A stretch of DNA of 64,000 nt from Flectonema sp. DT1601 (Eukaryota; Euglenozoa; Diplonemea; Diplonemida; Diplonemidae), in NCBI GenBank assembly GCA_964019425.1, contig OZ025782.1:1302001-1366000 (forward strand). The letters run 5' to 3'. Within the stretch, counting starts at the first letter, position 1; each line of letters begins with the position of its first letter. The position numbers were made by a program, and so were the translations under genes. The notes beneath the pieces are model-generated. The model had not been told where the DNA came from and made no database searches. It worked only from the letters and a program-made list of their open reading frames with translations. This document shows, in pieces, positions 61,901 through 64,000 of this stretch.

Positions 61901-64000
61901 GATCCCAATGACATTTTGGGTCCTTGTCACAGCATCTCTCATCAGAGTGGTGGGTACACAGCTTCAGGGCACACGCGTTGCTCTGCCACTCGCAGTGCTG
62001 ATCGGCGTTGCAGTCCTGCTCGGTAAGCGCAGGATTCCCAGGAGCAGCCACGCATCTCTTCTTGATGCACTGAGCTCCGTCAGTTACTCCGTCGCACGCA
62101 TCCCATTCGCACAGAACGTCGCTGTTGCACGCGCTCGCGTTTGTTTGCTTGCACGGCTTTTCTACACATGTTTGCTGAAGACCGTCCCATTCACACCCCT
62201 TCGGATCGAGGTCGCACTCCGCCTCAGTTGGCTGATTGCAGATGCGTTCCTCGCAGTCTGTTTTTGTCTGGTTCCAGTCACACTTCGGGTCCTTCTCACA
62301 AGTTGCTGCATCTTGGTATGAGCATAGTGGGTTCTTCCAACATCCCTCTAGACCAACGACCGATGCGTTCCAGAAGCAGTCGTTTAGTGTGTCCGCCGTA
62401 CACTGGGTTTGATTGCAATGCTGCACACACGGCGAGTCGACACACTCGAGTCCGACTGAGCTGTACAGACAGCCAGGGTCAGCTGTGCACAGCACCTGAT
62501 CTACGTACTGTGGACAAGGCTTGTGTACACCAGACTGATTCTGGGCAGCAGCCCCCGGCATCAAGAGGGCACCCCACTTGCTATTTGGGTCACAAAGTCC
62601 GTTCAACACTGTGGCTGGAAGCTCGTCGATAATCAGGTTCTCAAAGTGGTCGTCGTGAGGATCCGACGTAATCGGCTTCAACTTCTCCTCAGCTGCGGTA
62701 TCCACTGCCGTGTGCGTCGCCTGTCTACGGAGAACCACTCCAAACACTTCGACACTCTCCTGGTTTAGTGTCGCTCTTGCCGCCGAGAGTTTGTCGTCGT
62801 CCTTGATAGCTCCATCCGTGATGATGATTAGCACTCGCTTTCTACCTACGGGGCTGGCACGGAACATGTCACCGGCCCATCCAAGACCCTGGTTGATGTA
62901 AGTTCCCGCCTGTAGGTAGTTCGCCTCATGATAATCAATGTCCGCCTGTAACTCAGTTAGCTTTCCTGTCAATGAACCGAACGAACCGACACCGATTGGT
63001 GTCCTGATGGCTGCCTTGTCGATAGCTGTTCCTCCACTAATCGGAATACCAGAGAACTGGATTACTCCCATTCGCATTCCACCGTTAGGAGCGGTGGAGT
63101 TAATCCCCACCTGGTGGCTCTCTCCAGTAAGCGGCAGAGTTTTCACCCAATCACGGATCATCTCCATCATGGCATAGAACCCATTCGGGTGACGGCCAAA
63201 GTTCTGCGACATCGAACCTGAACCATCCACCAACAATACAACATCAAGTGTTGGGCACTGTCCGTAACGGCTCTCTACACACTTTCCAGCCCCTGATGAC
63301 GTATCCCAGAAGCATCTTGGTTCCGCCTTGCAGTCGCATCTGTCAAACGGATCGCACTCCTTATCAACGCAGCGGTTCGCTCCGTCGTCCCACACGCAGT
63401 CGTCCTTGGCGCTGCATGTTGTTGGATCTTTGTTCTTGTTGCAGACCTTCTCCTTGCAGAGTGATGGCGACACGGTTACATCCCAGTGGCATACCGGGTC
63501 CTTGTCACACTCTTTCTCATTCGGGTTTTCAACACACGGCGCTACGACGCATGGCTCGACATTGCCTCCCAACCACTCACACTTAGGGTTTGCTTTGCAG
63601 TCCGTCTCAGTGTCGTTCACACAAACCTTCTCCACACAGACTCCAGGAACCAAGTCTGTTACTCCCGTGGCATCACCCACAGCGACGCACATCTCGCCAA
63701 CACCTCCCCACTCGCAGATGTATCCGTCGATATGATGATGATCCCCTGGGTAGTCATTCCACTCGCCCGACGGAGAGAGGAAGTGTGCGTAATCTTCCCC
63801 ATCCGTTGCACAAGATCCCGGACAAGGTCCACTCCAGTTATTTGGCTCTGCACCCGCCCAGTTTGCGTACATATTTTTTCCAGTAGCTGCGTCGACACGA
63901 AGTACAAAGTTTCCAGCTGTACCCTGTCCGAATGGTAACCCAGCTTCGTTCTGTATATCGCACGAGCTAGTGGTCGGAGTGTACACGCACCCTCCGGCAA
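40992..64000 (-). CDS. Giant surface protein with 13 vWA domains, Cys/Trp modules and C-type lectin domains (5' end outside window)
   Basis: At least 7,669 residues in one uninterrupted frame, open at the right edge and ending in TGA at 40992-40994. From the N-terminal side it has: a partial C-type lectin domain; two vWA units; a region with a second lectin domain; eleven more vWA units; Cys/Trp modules; an EGF-like segment (CACDAGWGGVDC); a domain of about 150 residues; one membrane span (ALILVLWILIIALIAFMVYS); and an acidic tail of about 45 residues. vWA domains open CPTLDVV, then DGSGSMS (MIDAS), then FGRHPHGFY, and contain ITDG. Linkers between them carry many C-x(n)-C-x2-D-x2-C-x-W units. 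This is a type I membrane protein or very large adhesin. Ligands are likely protein and glycan, by analogy with vWA and lectin adhesins. GC-rich codons set it apart from its neighbours. Confidence 0.92.
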   Translation of the reverse strand, partial: AGGCVYTPTTSSCDIQNEAGLPFGQGTAGNFVLRVDAATGKNMYANWAGAEPNNWSGPCPGSCATDGEDYAHFLSPSGEWNDYPGDHHHIDGYICEWGGVGEMCVAVGDATGVTDLVPGVCVEKVCVNDTETDCKANPKCEWLGGNVEPCVVAPCVENPNEKECDKDPVCHWDVTVSPSLCKEKVCNKNKDPTTCSAKDDCVWDDGANRCVDKECDPFDRCDCKAEPRCFWDTSSGAGKCVESRYGQCPTLDVVLLVDGSGSMSQNFGRHPNGFYAMMEMIRDWVKTLPLTGESHQVGINSTAPNGGMRMGVIQFSGIPISGGTAIDKAAIRTPIGVGSFGSLTGKLTELQADIDYHEANYLQAGTYINQGLGWAGDMFRASPVGRKRVLIIITDGAIKDDDKLSAARATLNQESVEVFGVVLRRQATHTAVDTAAEEKLKPITSDPHDDHFENLIIDELPATVLNGLCDPNSKWGALLMPGAAAQNQSGVHKPCPQYVDQVLCTADPGCLYSSVGLECVDSPCVQHCNQTQCTADTLNDCFWNASVVGLEGCWKNPLCSYQDAATCEKDPKCDWNQTKTDCEERICNQPTEAECDLDPKGCEWDGLQQTCVEKPCKQTNASACNSDVLCEWDACDGVTDGAQCIKKRCVAAPGNPALTEQDCNADQHCEWQSNACALKLCTHHSDERCCDKDPKCHWDLSLTPSQCSIKHCARMNQNKPACDTDPLCTFNDSSTECVDKECKNLDRCDCLAETKCFWNSLAPKQFCTETKFGQCPTLDLVLLLDGSGSMSATFGRHPHGFYGLMEMLRDWIKTLPLNGEKANVGLNSAPNTGEVRVGLIQFSGKNKRGASAGRADAKGTPAGTGTGGSLSGDFDELSTDVDWHEANFYSRGTMIQKGLQMAADVFHQSPNDGRQRVLIIITDGRIYDPEQLQAARSELDTEKVQVFGVVVRKNTQHTKADLDAENTLKPITSNPHDAHFQNLQIDEIPDKVLGDICDPNGVFGSLVLGQAAQQGAGAANPASGGVHQPCPQHLQQVGCLADPGCVWFDNSLSCGDSPCLHHCEEQNCTADAANGCAWTNGTICLREPKTGCDIYTGKPTECEAQKDCQVDKNGSTCIDKKCNRDNEQGCLADPDDCVWNNLNQKCTEPPCKETDEGKCVASQDGCVWQTTIPLNSTVSAYARGQPMVPFPTLTCTVSGTCSCSDTVKGAAVDVEEGYVKGKDVLACDQCAALGFEAEWHDIPGVLYLKSKTPKTLTEYAAALATVTFTTTSDAGSPRTITWNYGHGFLSTVTGHYYHYFSKSECLNVDPTATECHWGQAQAECESADNMILGLTGYLITITSDEEDRVAKLKLEGQGWMGAADLKDEGQWGWVVGPEGLESGCTYAAQKSGCDLSSQVGLLIGSGTGGSFAVATNSKTGKPMYTNWEAGEPNNYRGACPGSCAASGENYAHFRWPSGEWNDFPGDHQRIDGYICEWGGVGQLCVNPEDASGHVEITAGTCVEEKCKAGRKDPCVADPYCEWKDNTTECVQKKCTEYMTEIQCDKIEDCHWNPSISPAMCVEKPCAKLQDVATCEADSDCAWDKDRSKCIDKDCNKLDKCDCVDDEKCYWKVEQAPQGSCRKVTYGECPTLDVVMILDGSGSMSRNFGRHPHGFYALMEMVRDWVKTLPLSGEKAVVGINSAAGTEKLRVALVQFSGHPEFLVPSSNIVNSVAFPPVGVGAGGRLTGDLSELSDDVDWHEANYLEAGTYIEKAMVRAGSIFKTSSPVDGRKRVLIIITDGKIQDDDKLAQVVKDLEGMDVQTFGIVVRRTDQLTASDVAAEDSLKPITSDPHDDHFLNLLIDQIPDQALNGICDPNGPWGHLIVDQAATQAQQAGVHRPCPNYDNKIPCSADMGCIWSDVLIACLDSPCVKHCTENQCANSTDCRWNTTVLECFNKEVCPGILDSNACNQNDKCSWNATTNECIDTPCLHPDESSCIADSTFKCTWDTVNGTCTQTPCQAVDKTNCNQEPGCEWNEACGDASCEAIPCQHAEETECSKDVLCKWSQQSCSRRLCAVYPDEKCCNQKDGCHWDVQQAPAVCAQLPCRKFDDNVACDAERECMWKNNKCLEKDCGEFEKCDCDADPDCFFTTANGGSHCTFQRYATCPTLDVVLLLDGGASMSRAFGRHPHGFYALVEVVRDWAATLPLSGEAAGATTMPQTKAIRLAMVQFAGSTQWPSSDEKQALSSPSGTGTGGRLSGVLSEVKADADFHEGSFMGASATAQPDVRQTYLLGALQKAVSLFQTSPFDGRKRVLIIVSDGELNDKDSYTAARAALDQAQVHVFGIAVRPFGTVSADDVKTQETLLGALSDPKDQHLQSLQIDEVASALKGLCDPNHVWGKFIADSSVACTLYSSKDPCNKDDGCVWFDRTLSCGDSPCLAHCLDTNCTADQENHCVWNQTLGACRKEEICDHADTTDCENDKKCQVDPVDRQTCIGKICDHDNQQGCLADPKGPCLWDEISKTCDKQPCVYFEPVFCNNDTECTWNNDANLCEPIRCRWTQQVDCEEKDDNACEWKNNTCTFKPCKHHPDEKTCGEDDLCTWGTDCEVKYCRRYGEQGSCDQDGACMWLNDTCVDKNCGEFEVCRCRKDGDCYWDKGTCKESKFGECPTLDIVLLVDGSGSMSQSFGVHPHGFYGLMEMLKTWTSSLTLSGVPAGGSPSLDGKARVGFVQFSGIPTNKLPNGNVDGAQTSPAQVGASGRLTGLKAELDSELTWQEANYMQGGTYIASALDTAADMFKESPGSLRKKVLLIFTDGAILDDKILQPARGRLETAGVVTFGIVVRRFLAHTKLDLLAEETLKPITSQPQVDHYLNLLLSEIPEALDGLCDPNSLWGKYVVDQSQAGVHKPCQNYVDKTKCDSDPGCLYQEVLTACVDTPCIRHCLETECNNDQSNHCNWNSQEQVCYKKEICPHTNLQDCNQDPMCAWNQTVCGEKPCLHPDENSCLADTEFDCTWETGTQNCVLTPCQHTDESSCNAAGCEWDQCPGSSADDACVERLCVATAETACTADSRCDWNSGSCSAKPCVLYPGEKCCNSFDGCHWDVQQSPAVCAQLPCRKFDQNGCEGEDECMWESGKCIEKDCGKMDKCRCEGDADCFYAKSADSHCTFQRYGTCPTLDVVLLLDGGASMSRAFGRHPNGFYALVEVVKDWAATLPLSKNAAGQTPLADTKTVRLAMVQFAGSSKWLPGDARQATFSPKGTGSAGSLTGSLAEINDDAKYHMQAFLGASVVTQPATQQTYLLAGLEKAVSLFRSSPVDGRRKVLIIVTDGELVDKDAYGQAMAELDQAQVRIFGAVIRPFSTRTAVDLKAEETLKQIVTAPRAAHFQNILVDELAAALNGICEPGHVWGRYVADVSDEVLPCPTVAEKDPCNKQSHCVWFDETLSCGDSPCLKHCKEANCTADWPNQCLWEGGACMKEEVCNFPTARCEKEDKCEVAKDGTTCIGKKCEHDNEQGCLADPDPCEWNNLAQTCGNRPCTYDTIPTCEQDLNCTWNTDAKYCELKKCSPYLNKEDCLQKPTTPGLCEWVKQIAGGELCETAPCKQYSSEKECNGDVICEWDTSIAPGICNEKYCRRHCTKKGCNKATCDADAKCLTEGNSCVTKVCEKLSSDPCACHNDPDCFWIPSEQACVDTRYGTCPTLDLVVLFDGSGSMSKAFGRHPHGYFAEVEMLKTWVQGLPLSGQAAGTTSTVNRKTRVAFVQFSGVPQDSGSPVTGPIPGSALKTPSNVGTAGRLSGDATELLADLSWHEANYMGQGTYIRAGLDMAVGIFQDSPLDGRKRALFIITDGAIQDKNLLASAQAKLSSQQVEVFGIVVRRFATHTQLDSDAEEVLKPITSDPHVDHFKNVDMDELADENGPLTKMCDPATGWGSALALQPVGGEHQPCRKYEGKTSCMSDVGCVWSETLLGCVNSPCVVHCSEAACNGDLTNGCVGGWNDQEKTCYREEVCGGDNIVACESEEGCEWNATASDCSEKRCHHTTEGSCLADTETTCLWKDPATCVVMPCVNYRSQDVCQQDTENSCKWTGDNTCVQTKCAYTTEVECRVDALCDWQTSNQTCTVRPCVEYTEDKSCDADRRCHWDTSTSPGSCQLKRCAKYSDQPMCEADSGCLWENDVCVEKTCHKIPERCDCQQDPTCFWSNTGGRGRCEEQAYGKCPTLDVALVLDGSGSMSQSFGRHPHGFYAMMEMIRDWVKTLPLSGEDSTVGSKSVPSGGVRVGFVQFSGLAGSTGPTGGVVNSAQRTPPGVGTNGRLSGDLTQLQADIEWHEDNYMKQLTFIEEGLVMASNMFAQDSPVDGRRKIIIIITDGVLMDGDKLSGVKSTLKQQQVLVFGIAVRRFSARTQEDIDAEAALKPVVSAPADEHFLSLMLDEVPTEVLTGLCDPASKWGKFVAGTGSGSIGLPSGAVPCDQFPSKGVCNQEKACAWGDSAQVCGNTPCFQHCNSTQCNGDVGNHCEWNATESVCWKSKLCAHANEGDCKQDNECVWKNDTCVEKPCVHDDEDACLADPEGCTFDSLQQICSPEPCKTLKTNDDCNTMSEICEWDTHGLICKPRRCVSCGSNSTCCVEDENNKQWCEMNTTANVCQEKPCVGHADEITCHEDLVCEWDAAVAPGKCKERFCSRYGDATSCNNEPACHWDFSTCSEKKCGDYAKDSTDTDKVHCACNSNPECFWHDNVCVDVHYGACPTMDIVVLFDGSRSMAESFGRHPRGYAALLEMIRDWSLLLPLANDYGRADRNGTDYAKGLTRIAFIQFSGNENRKVNGVVKGSSLSAPTGKGRAAGRLSGYLPELTGDLDWQEKNFMGEGTFLAESFDIAAGLLSKAPNDGRKKVLMVIIDSKIEDSDQTSLAKSKLDAMGIHTVGIVIRKHHLHETSDLEAESSLKPLVTEPQETHFANYMIDELQDNVFEKWCNPSTPWGTWLVDLKTTDSHLPCDFHHNSAECNRDSGCQWDDSLVRCANTPCLQLCSEDLCTSADKDLLCKYDANDHSCGKTKVCAATNSNDCGLDPACWWPKDRCEPRPCKHITEVACISDTEDECHWVQDKCTLKKCSYTTSQDCLADTECTWDQVASVCSEKPCQHVVMDICVGDKQCKWENAKCIERPCAKYLDESSCHTNVACTWNVDSSPAYCTETYCARWTQQNDCDGDVACAWDSQQDSCMESRCDRFNGKQCECQEESGCFWSSASDECVTSLFGACPPLDVAIVFDGSGSMSQAFGRHPHGYEALTTFLKDWVKKLPLNGDSYTAKENTKATGMRVGFVQFSTPGAPRTTAGFAGTANGLLSGSLSELEKDIVYHNKNQMAGRTFVQGALEHAVEIFRASPSTRKRVLILITDGKLNDADRLKAARGSLDALSVQTFGVVIRRLNTRTQEDIDAEFALKPIVSLPTDNHFLNLKLDDLVTEVFDAICDPAKKFGALIAKREGAEHQPCAVHASAGVCLADTWCVWSESLLGCVNSPCLSFGCNENNCTAATDDFCGWDGKSCSRQPVCPTHATETPCVADTENGCQWDGSSCQEKKCNHKSEDSCSTDPVGCEWDTHDMVCTKTDCTYTNESACTQATAESCSWKAEEKLCVKDRCNSQTCETNAWCCECATHADEVTCNHDDKCHWSVDESPSICKVKYCSKFTEQGSCSTDPELKCGWDSSMNKCIDKNCTKITMPCPCNKDLGCFWDGSKNECVTGQFGGCPLMDIVIAIDSTTSMQGAFSRHPNGYYAMVEKIRDWVKSIPLSGTPGKMFRDSPTQGVRVGVVQFAAEAGAIKSPNKVGSEGHVTGDLSELLIDLDFHEKNIVGTDRAYIKSALDLTKGMLATVTRKRVLLVLTDSELKDAATTATVQNLRTLLGMQVKTFGILLRPTVAFDSASSNAREELKSITTTVQDEHFEDATIDELDSILWALCDPHKQFGALIAKSATGSSSASIPCPMHLEKNACDVDLSCRWSDRLLSCADSGCVTHCDETTCTEDHANLCAWKDDSCFKQPICSYTDVSECSVDPGCDWNANEAKCEKKKCQHESESGCVEDLVGCEWQSDRDACVVRPCTYTSQDACNVDAACTWDSNIRGMMAFAPCVEIPCQATSQTECLQDAKRCEWKTETSKCVPLKCTPHPDEKTCDHDDACHWNTDNSPPGCSQKYCSKHTQVPCEADAEKCKWSGNACVELKCSDLKDGCGCKAVDRCTWDAKRSACLEGTFGGCPVMDIAVVFDGSGSMSQTFGRHPHGFYAMVEQLRDWVKTLPLSLEQAGTTTANAGGLRVGFIQFSAPKSAIRAPAGTGTGGRFSGVVAELSADLDYHEQSYAMESTYISQALDFAANLFQGSPAGRRKVLLIVTDGKIHDAAELGSARAALGGQGVEVFGVVLRRFDAHSQIDLEAEAVLSSIVSEPKADHYVNIPLDDFSSEVLVDICNPNSKFGKVILNYQELEGHHLPCGAFSTERACYGEAACDWNATSLVCEWSTCHTECSEAKCSAAGCVWDTAFGECGRVVECSATTKAACEMMQYSNEACRWYDDDSVCRLPPCTATTEDNCLADPFGCQFDEEAADQDKCTEKKCNAPDQTACEQKSICQWDDVISSCVEKPCVPYTTQAICDKHSYDCTWEGNACTPKECVPHTNERVCAGDDNCEWKTAHSPAHCGVKVCRVNKDKTSCDATDECVWDTNKNTCDEGVTQCKRFSSSCACGQTSGCMWRNDTCIASLYANCPAVDIVILLDGSTSMTETFGRHPHGFLAVTELLLDWVNTLPLAVKEASGVATASARSYGFRIGFAQFMARGEAKRTTSQGTKGLLSGASAELADDLHWHEDQFKASSSADSYASQAMEMASVMFDDSPADRKKVVIVIADGAIPDSNMMTATRGRLESQRATVFGIQVRRFATQSTEITSAADTIKSMVTEPVDSHFQSIQMSDLANVFEGLCNEATAFGYYVSKHGESLHKGSCKEWDTAAGCEVDSLCKWAANKCVRSVCPTFCQENECVAAPSAERCGWDATAQSCQKQVCKFTTQGACESTTDAESCRWETSALSAALCKPNVGCYALEDEATCITDHTCSWNAAKPLCEERSKCGVIGTKPKCDDLAECVWNTATSTCDDVEGCGLYPEQGECELQDCTWAPSGVCIDKDCGIWVESTKCEAARCDWVDGTNGTTPRCEDPKGCAIYEKEPKCINDLACEWDAASTTCKDRTGCPIYKDATTCQRLRAPALRCEWDATNVVCKDGDGCFKYSQINTCSDNDNCEWFEGAALPAGVTQPLCGTRCAILSNMACDDAQGCKWEEATCKKNDGCEDAAGKPACDQMNWCTWDVNKCVTSLPCSEWSTEETCTVRSNGKCEWTGSECVVGGCPSYNVTVCEAEGCVWNETSCVDPAACKQCPPGMSGKNCDKCDFVEVAGNCVVCDREATCSGKGDCTNNNMCACDAGWGGVDCSLRMCAPGGAYWYTAYPNKPVKDEPFTVIVHGCFPQEKPGQLALMKGLDCSASVANCMEDGSQITIHDTCQAAAAKNPMLEPEVGMELLMNVTAKISGEYTLCYALDGGKWAPVETHDRSGSRISQLEVLEEFNDDAGARGAPQTNAGEACCEGLKLGEACLPAALILVLWILIIALIAFMVYSLIKSRNENAALDQQNKNRKFDDFDMEDGNKTMLRDDDGNVNADRNSDK
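41000..41850 (-). other. Membrane-proximal region, transmembrane span and cytosolic tail of the giant protein
   Basis: The Cys/Trp modules end near 41880. An EGF-like fold follows (CSGKGDC, CACDAGWGGVDC), then a soluble domain of about 150 residues, a dibasic-free linker with paired Cys, and a hydrophobic span near 41140-41220. The tail is charged (DDFDMEDGN, LRDDDGN) and has no recognised signalling motif. Confidence 0.8.
43100..63270 (-). repeat. Array of 13 vWA plus Cys/Trp units, period about 1.5 kb
   Basis: MIDAS codons lie near 63220, 61640, 59080, 57530, 56020, 54510, 52940, 51390, 49810, 48280, 46816, 45308 and 43800. Spacing is about 1.5-1.6 kb, except 2.56 kb between units 2 and 3, where a lectin-bearing region is inserted. 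Each unit is a vWA of about 200 residues ending near CDPN-x2-WG, then a PCP-x-Y/GCVW/DSPC-x2-HC block and a run of six to nine Cys/Trp modules. Units 2, 4 and 6 share one linker type (CVWF, LSCGDSPC, QGCLADP). Units 1, 3 and 5 share another. Confidence 0.9.
59565..60010 (-). other. C-type lectin domain 2 within the giant protein
   Basis: The translated segment runs from GYLITITSDEED to GYICEWGGVG. It contains a GEPNN motif (the EPN triplet linked in classical lectins to mannose-type sugars) and EWND, the second calcium-site motif. Calcium-dependent glycan binding is therefore plausible. It lies between vWA 2 and vWA 3, preceded by a beta-rich stretch with CSCSD and TITWNYGHG. Confidence 0.85.
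63690..64000 (-). other. C-type lectin domain 1 (partial, cut by window edge)
   Basis: The visible part has AEPNNW, EWNDYPGD and GYICEWGGVGEMC. It closely matches lectin domain 2 and likewise sits directly before an odd-numbered vWA unit. The first half lies outside the window. Confidence 0.85.

Noticed and set aside
41568-63938. Many open frames of 60-300 codons on the plus strand opposite the giant vWA gene
   Set aside because: They are shadows of a GC-rich, repetitive coding strand. Their lengths recur with the repeat period, and they show no domains.

Overview
This is a nuclear window from a protist. Every gene I can support (13, two of them cut by the window edges) lies on the minus strand, so transcription runs from 64000 towards 1. 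Coding exons are very long: one is over 23 kb and another is 12.2 kb. The 12 introns I could place are only 65-87 nt. They use GTRTGN-type donors and an A/C-rich acceptor ending AACAG. Each of the 12 genes whose start lies in the window has an AG acceptor-like site 14-54 nt upstream of its ATG, usually in a pyrimidine- or T-rich context. Head-to-tail gene order plus such sites suggests polycistronic transcription with spliced-leader trans-splicing. I think a euglenozoan, perhaps a diplonemid, is the best fit. A dinoflagellate relative or perkinsid is the main alternative. This is an inference; no spliced-leader RNA gene was seen.

Layout in transcription order. 64000-40992: 3' part of one giant exon coding for a surface protein of at least 7,669 residues, with 13 von Willebrand A domains, dozens of short Cys/Trp modules, two C-type lectin domains, an EGF-like module, a membrane span and a short acidic tail. 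40031-39788: a 56-residue orphan. 39543-39121: a CHCHD2/MIX17-type twin CX9C protein. 38770-38439 and 38182-37844: tandem two-exon copies of an 83-residue protein. 37437-33841 and 32613-29847: tandem four-exon copies of a DIS3L2-like exoribonuclease. 28964-27735: a PhoD-like phosphatase. 26790-14599: a 4,063-residue ankyrin/pentapeptide/propeller/TPR/SH3b-like scaffold. 12773-11322: a PPIL2-type U-box cyclophilin. 11171-10323: a mitochondrial carrier. 10120-6399: a membrane protein with about 30 acidic-tryptophan motifs and a C2 domain. 4984-1: a four-domain voltage-gated Ca2+ channel that runs off the left edge.

The neighbours do not form an obvious pathway, as expected for a polycistronic protist array. 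The most notable signals are: the repeat architecture of the giant protein, which shows a two-unit higher-order period; two neighbouring tandem gene pairs with mosaic identity best explained by gene conversion; a multivalent W-acidic membrane protein; and two distinct classes of splice acceptor. Intergenic DNA is AT-rich, full of 15-30 nt A or T runs, and otherwise looks empty. No transposon, virus-like element, CRISPR array, tRNA or rRNA was recognised.
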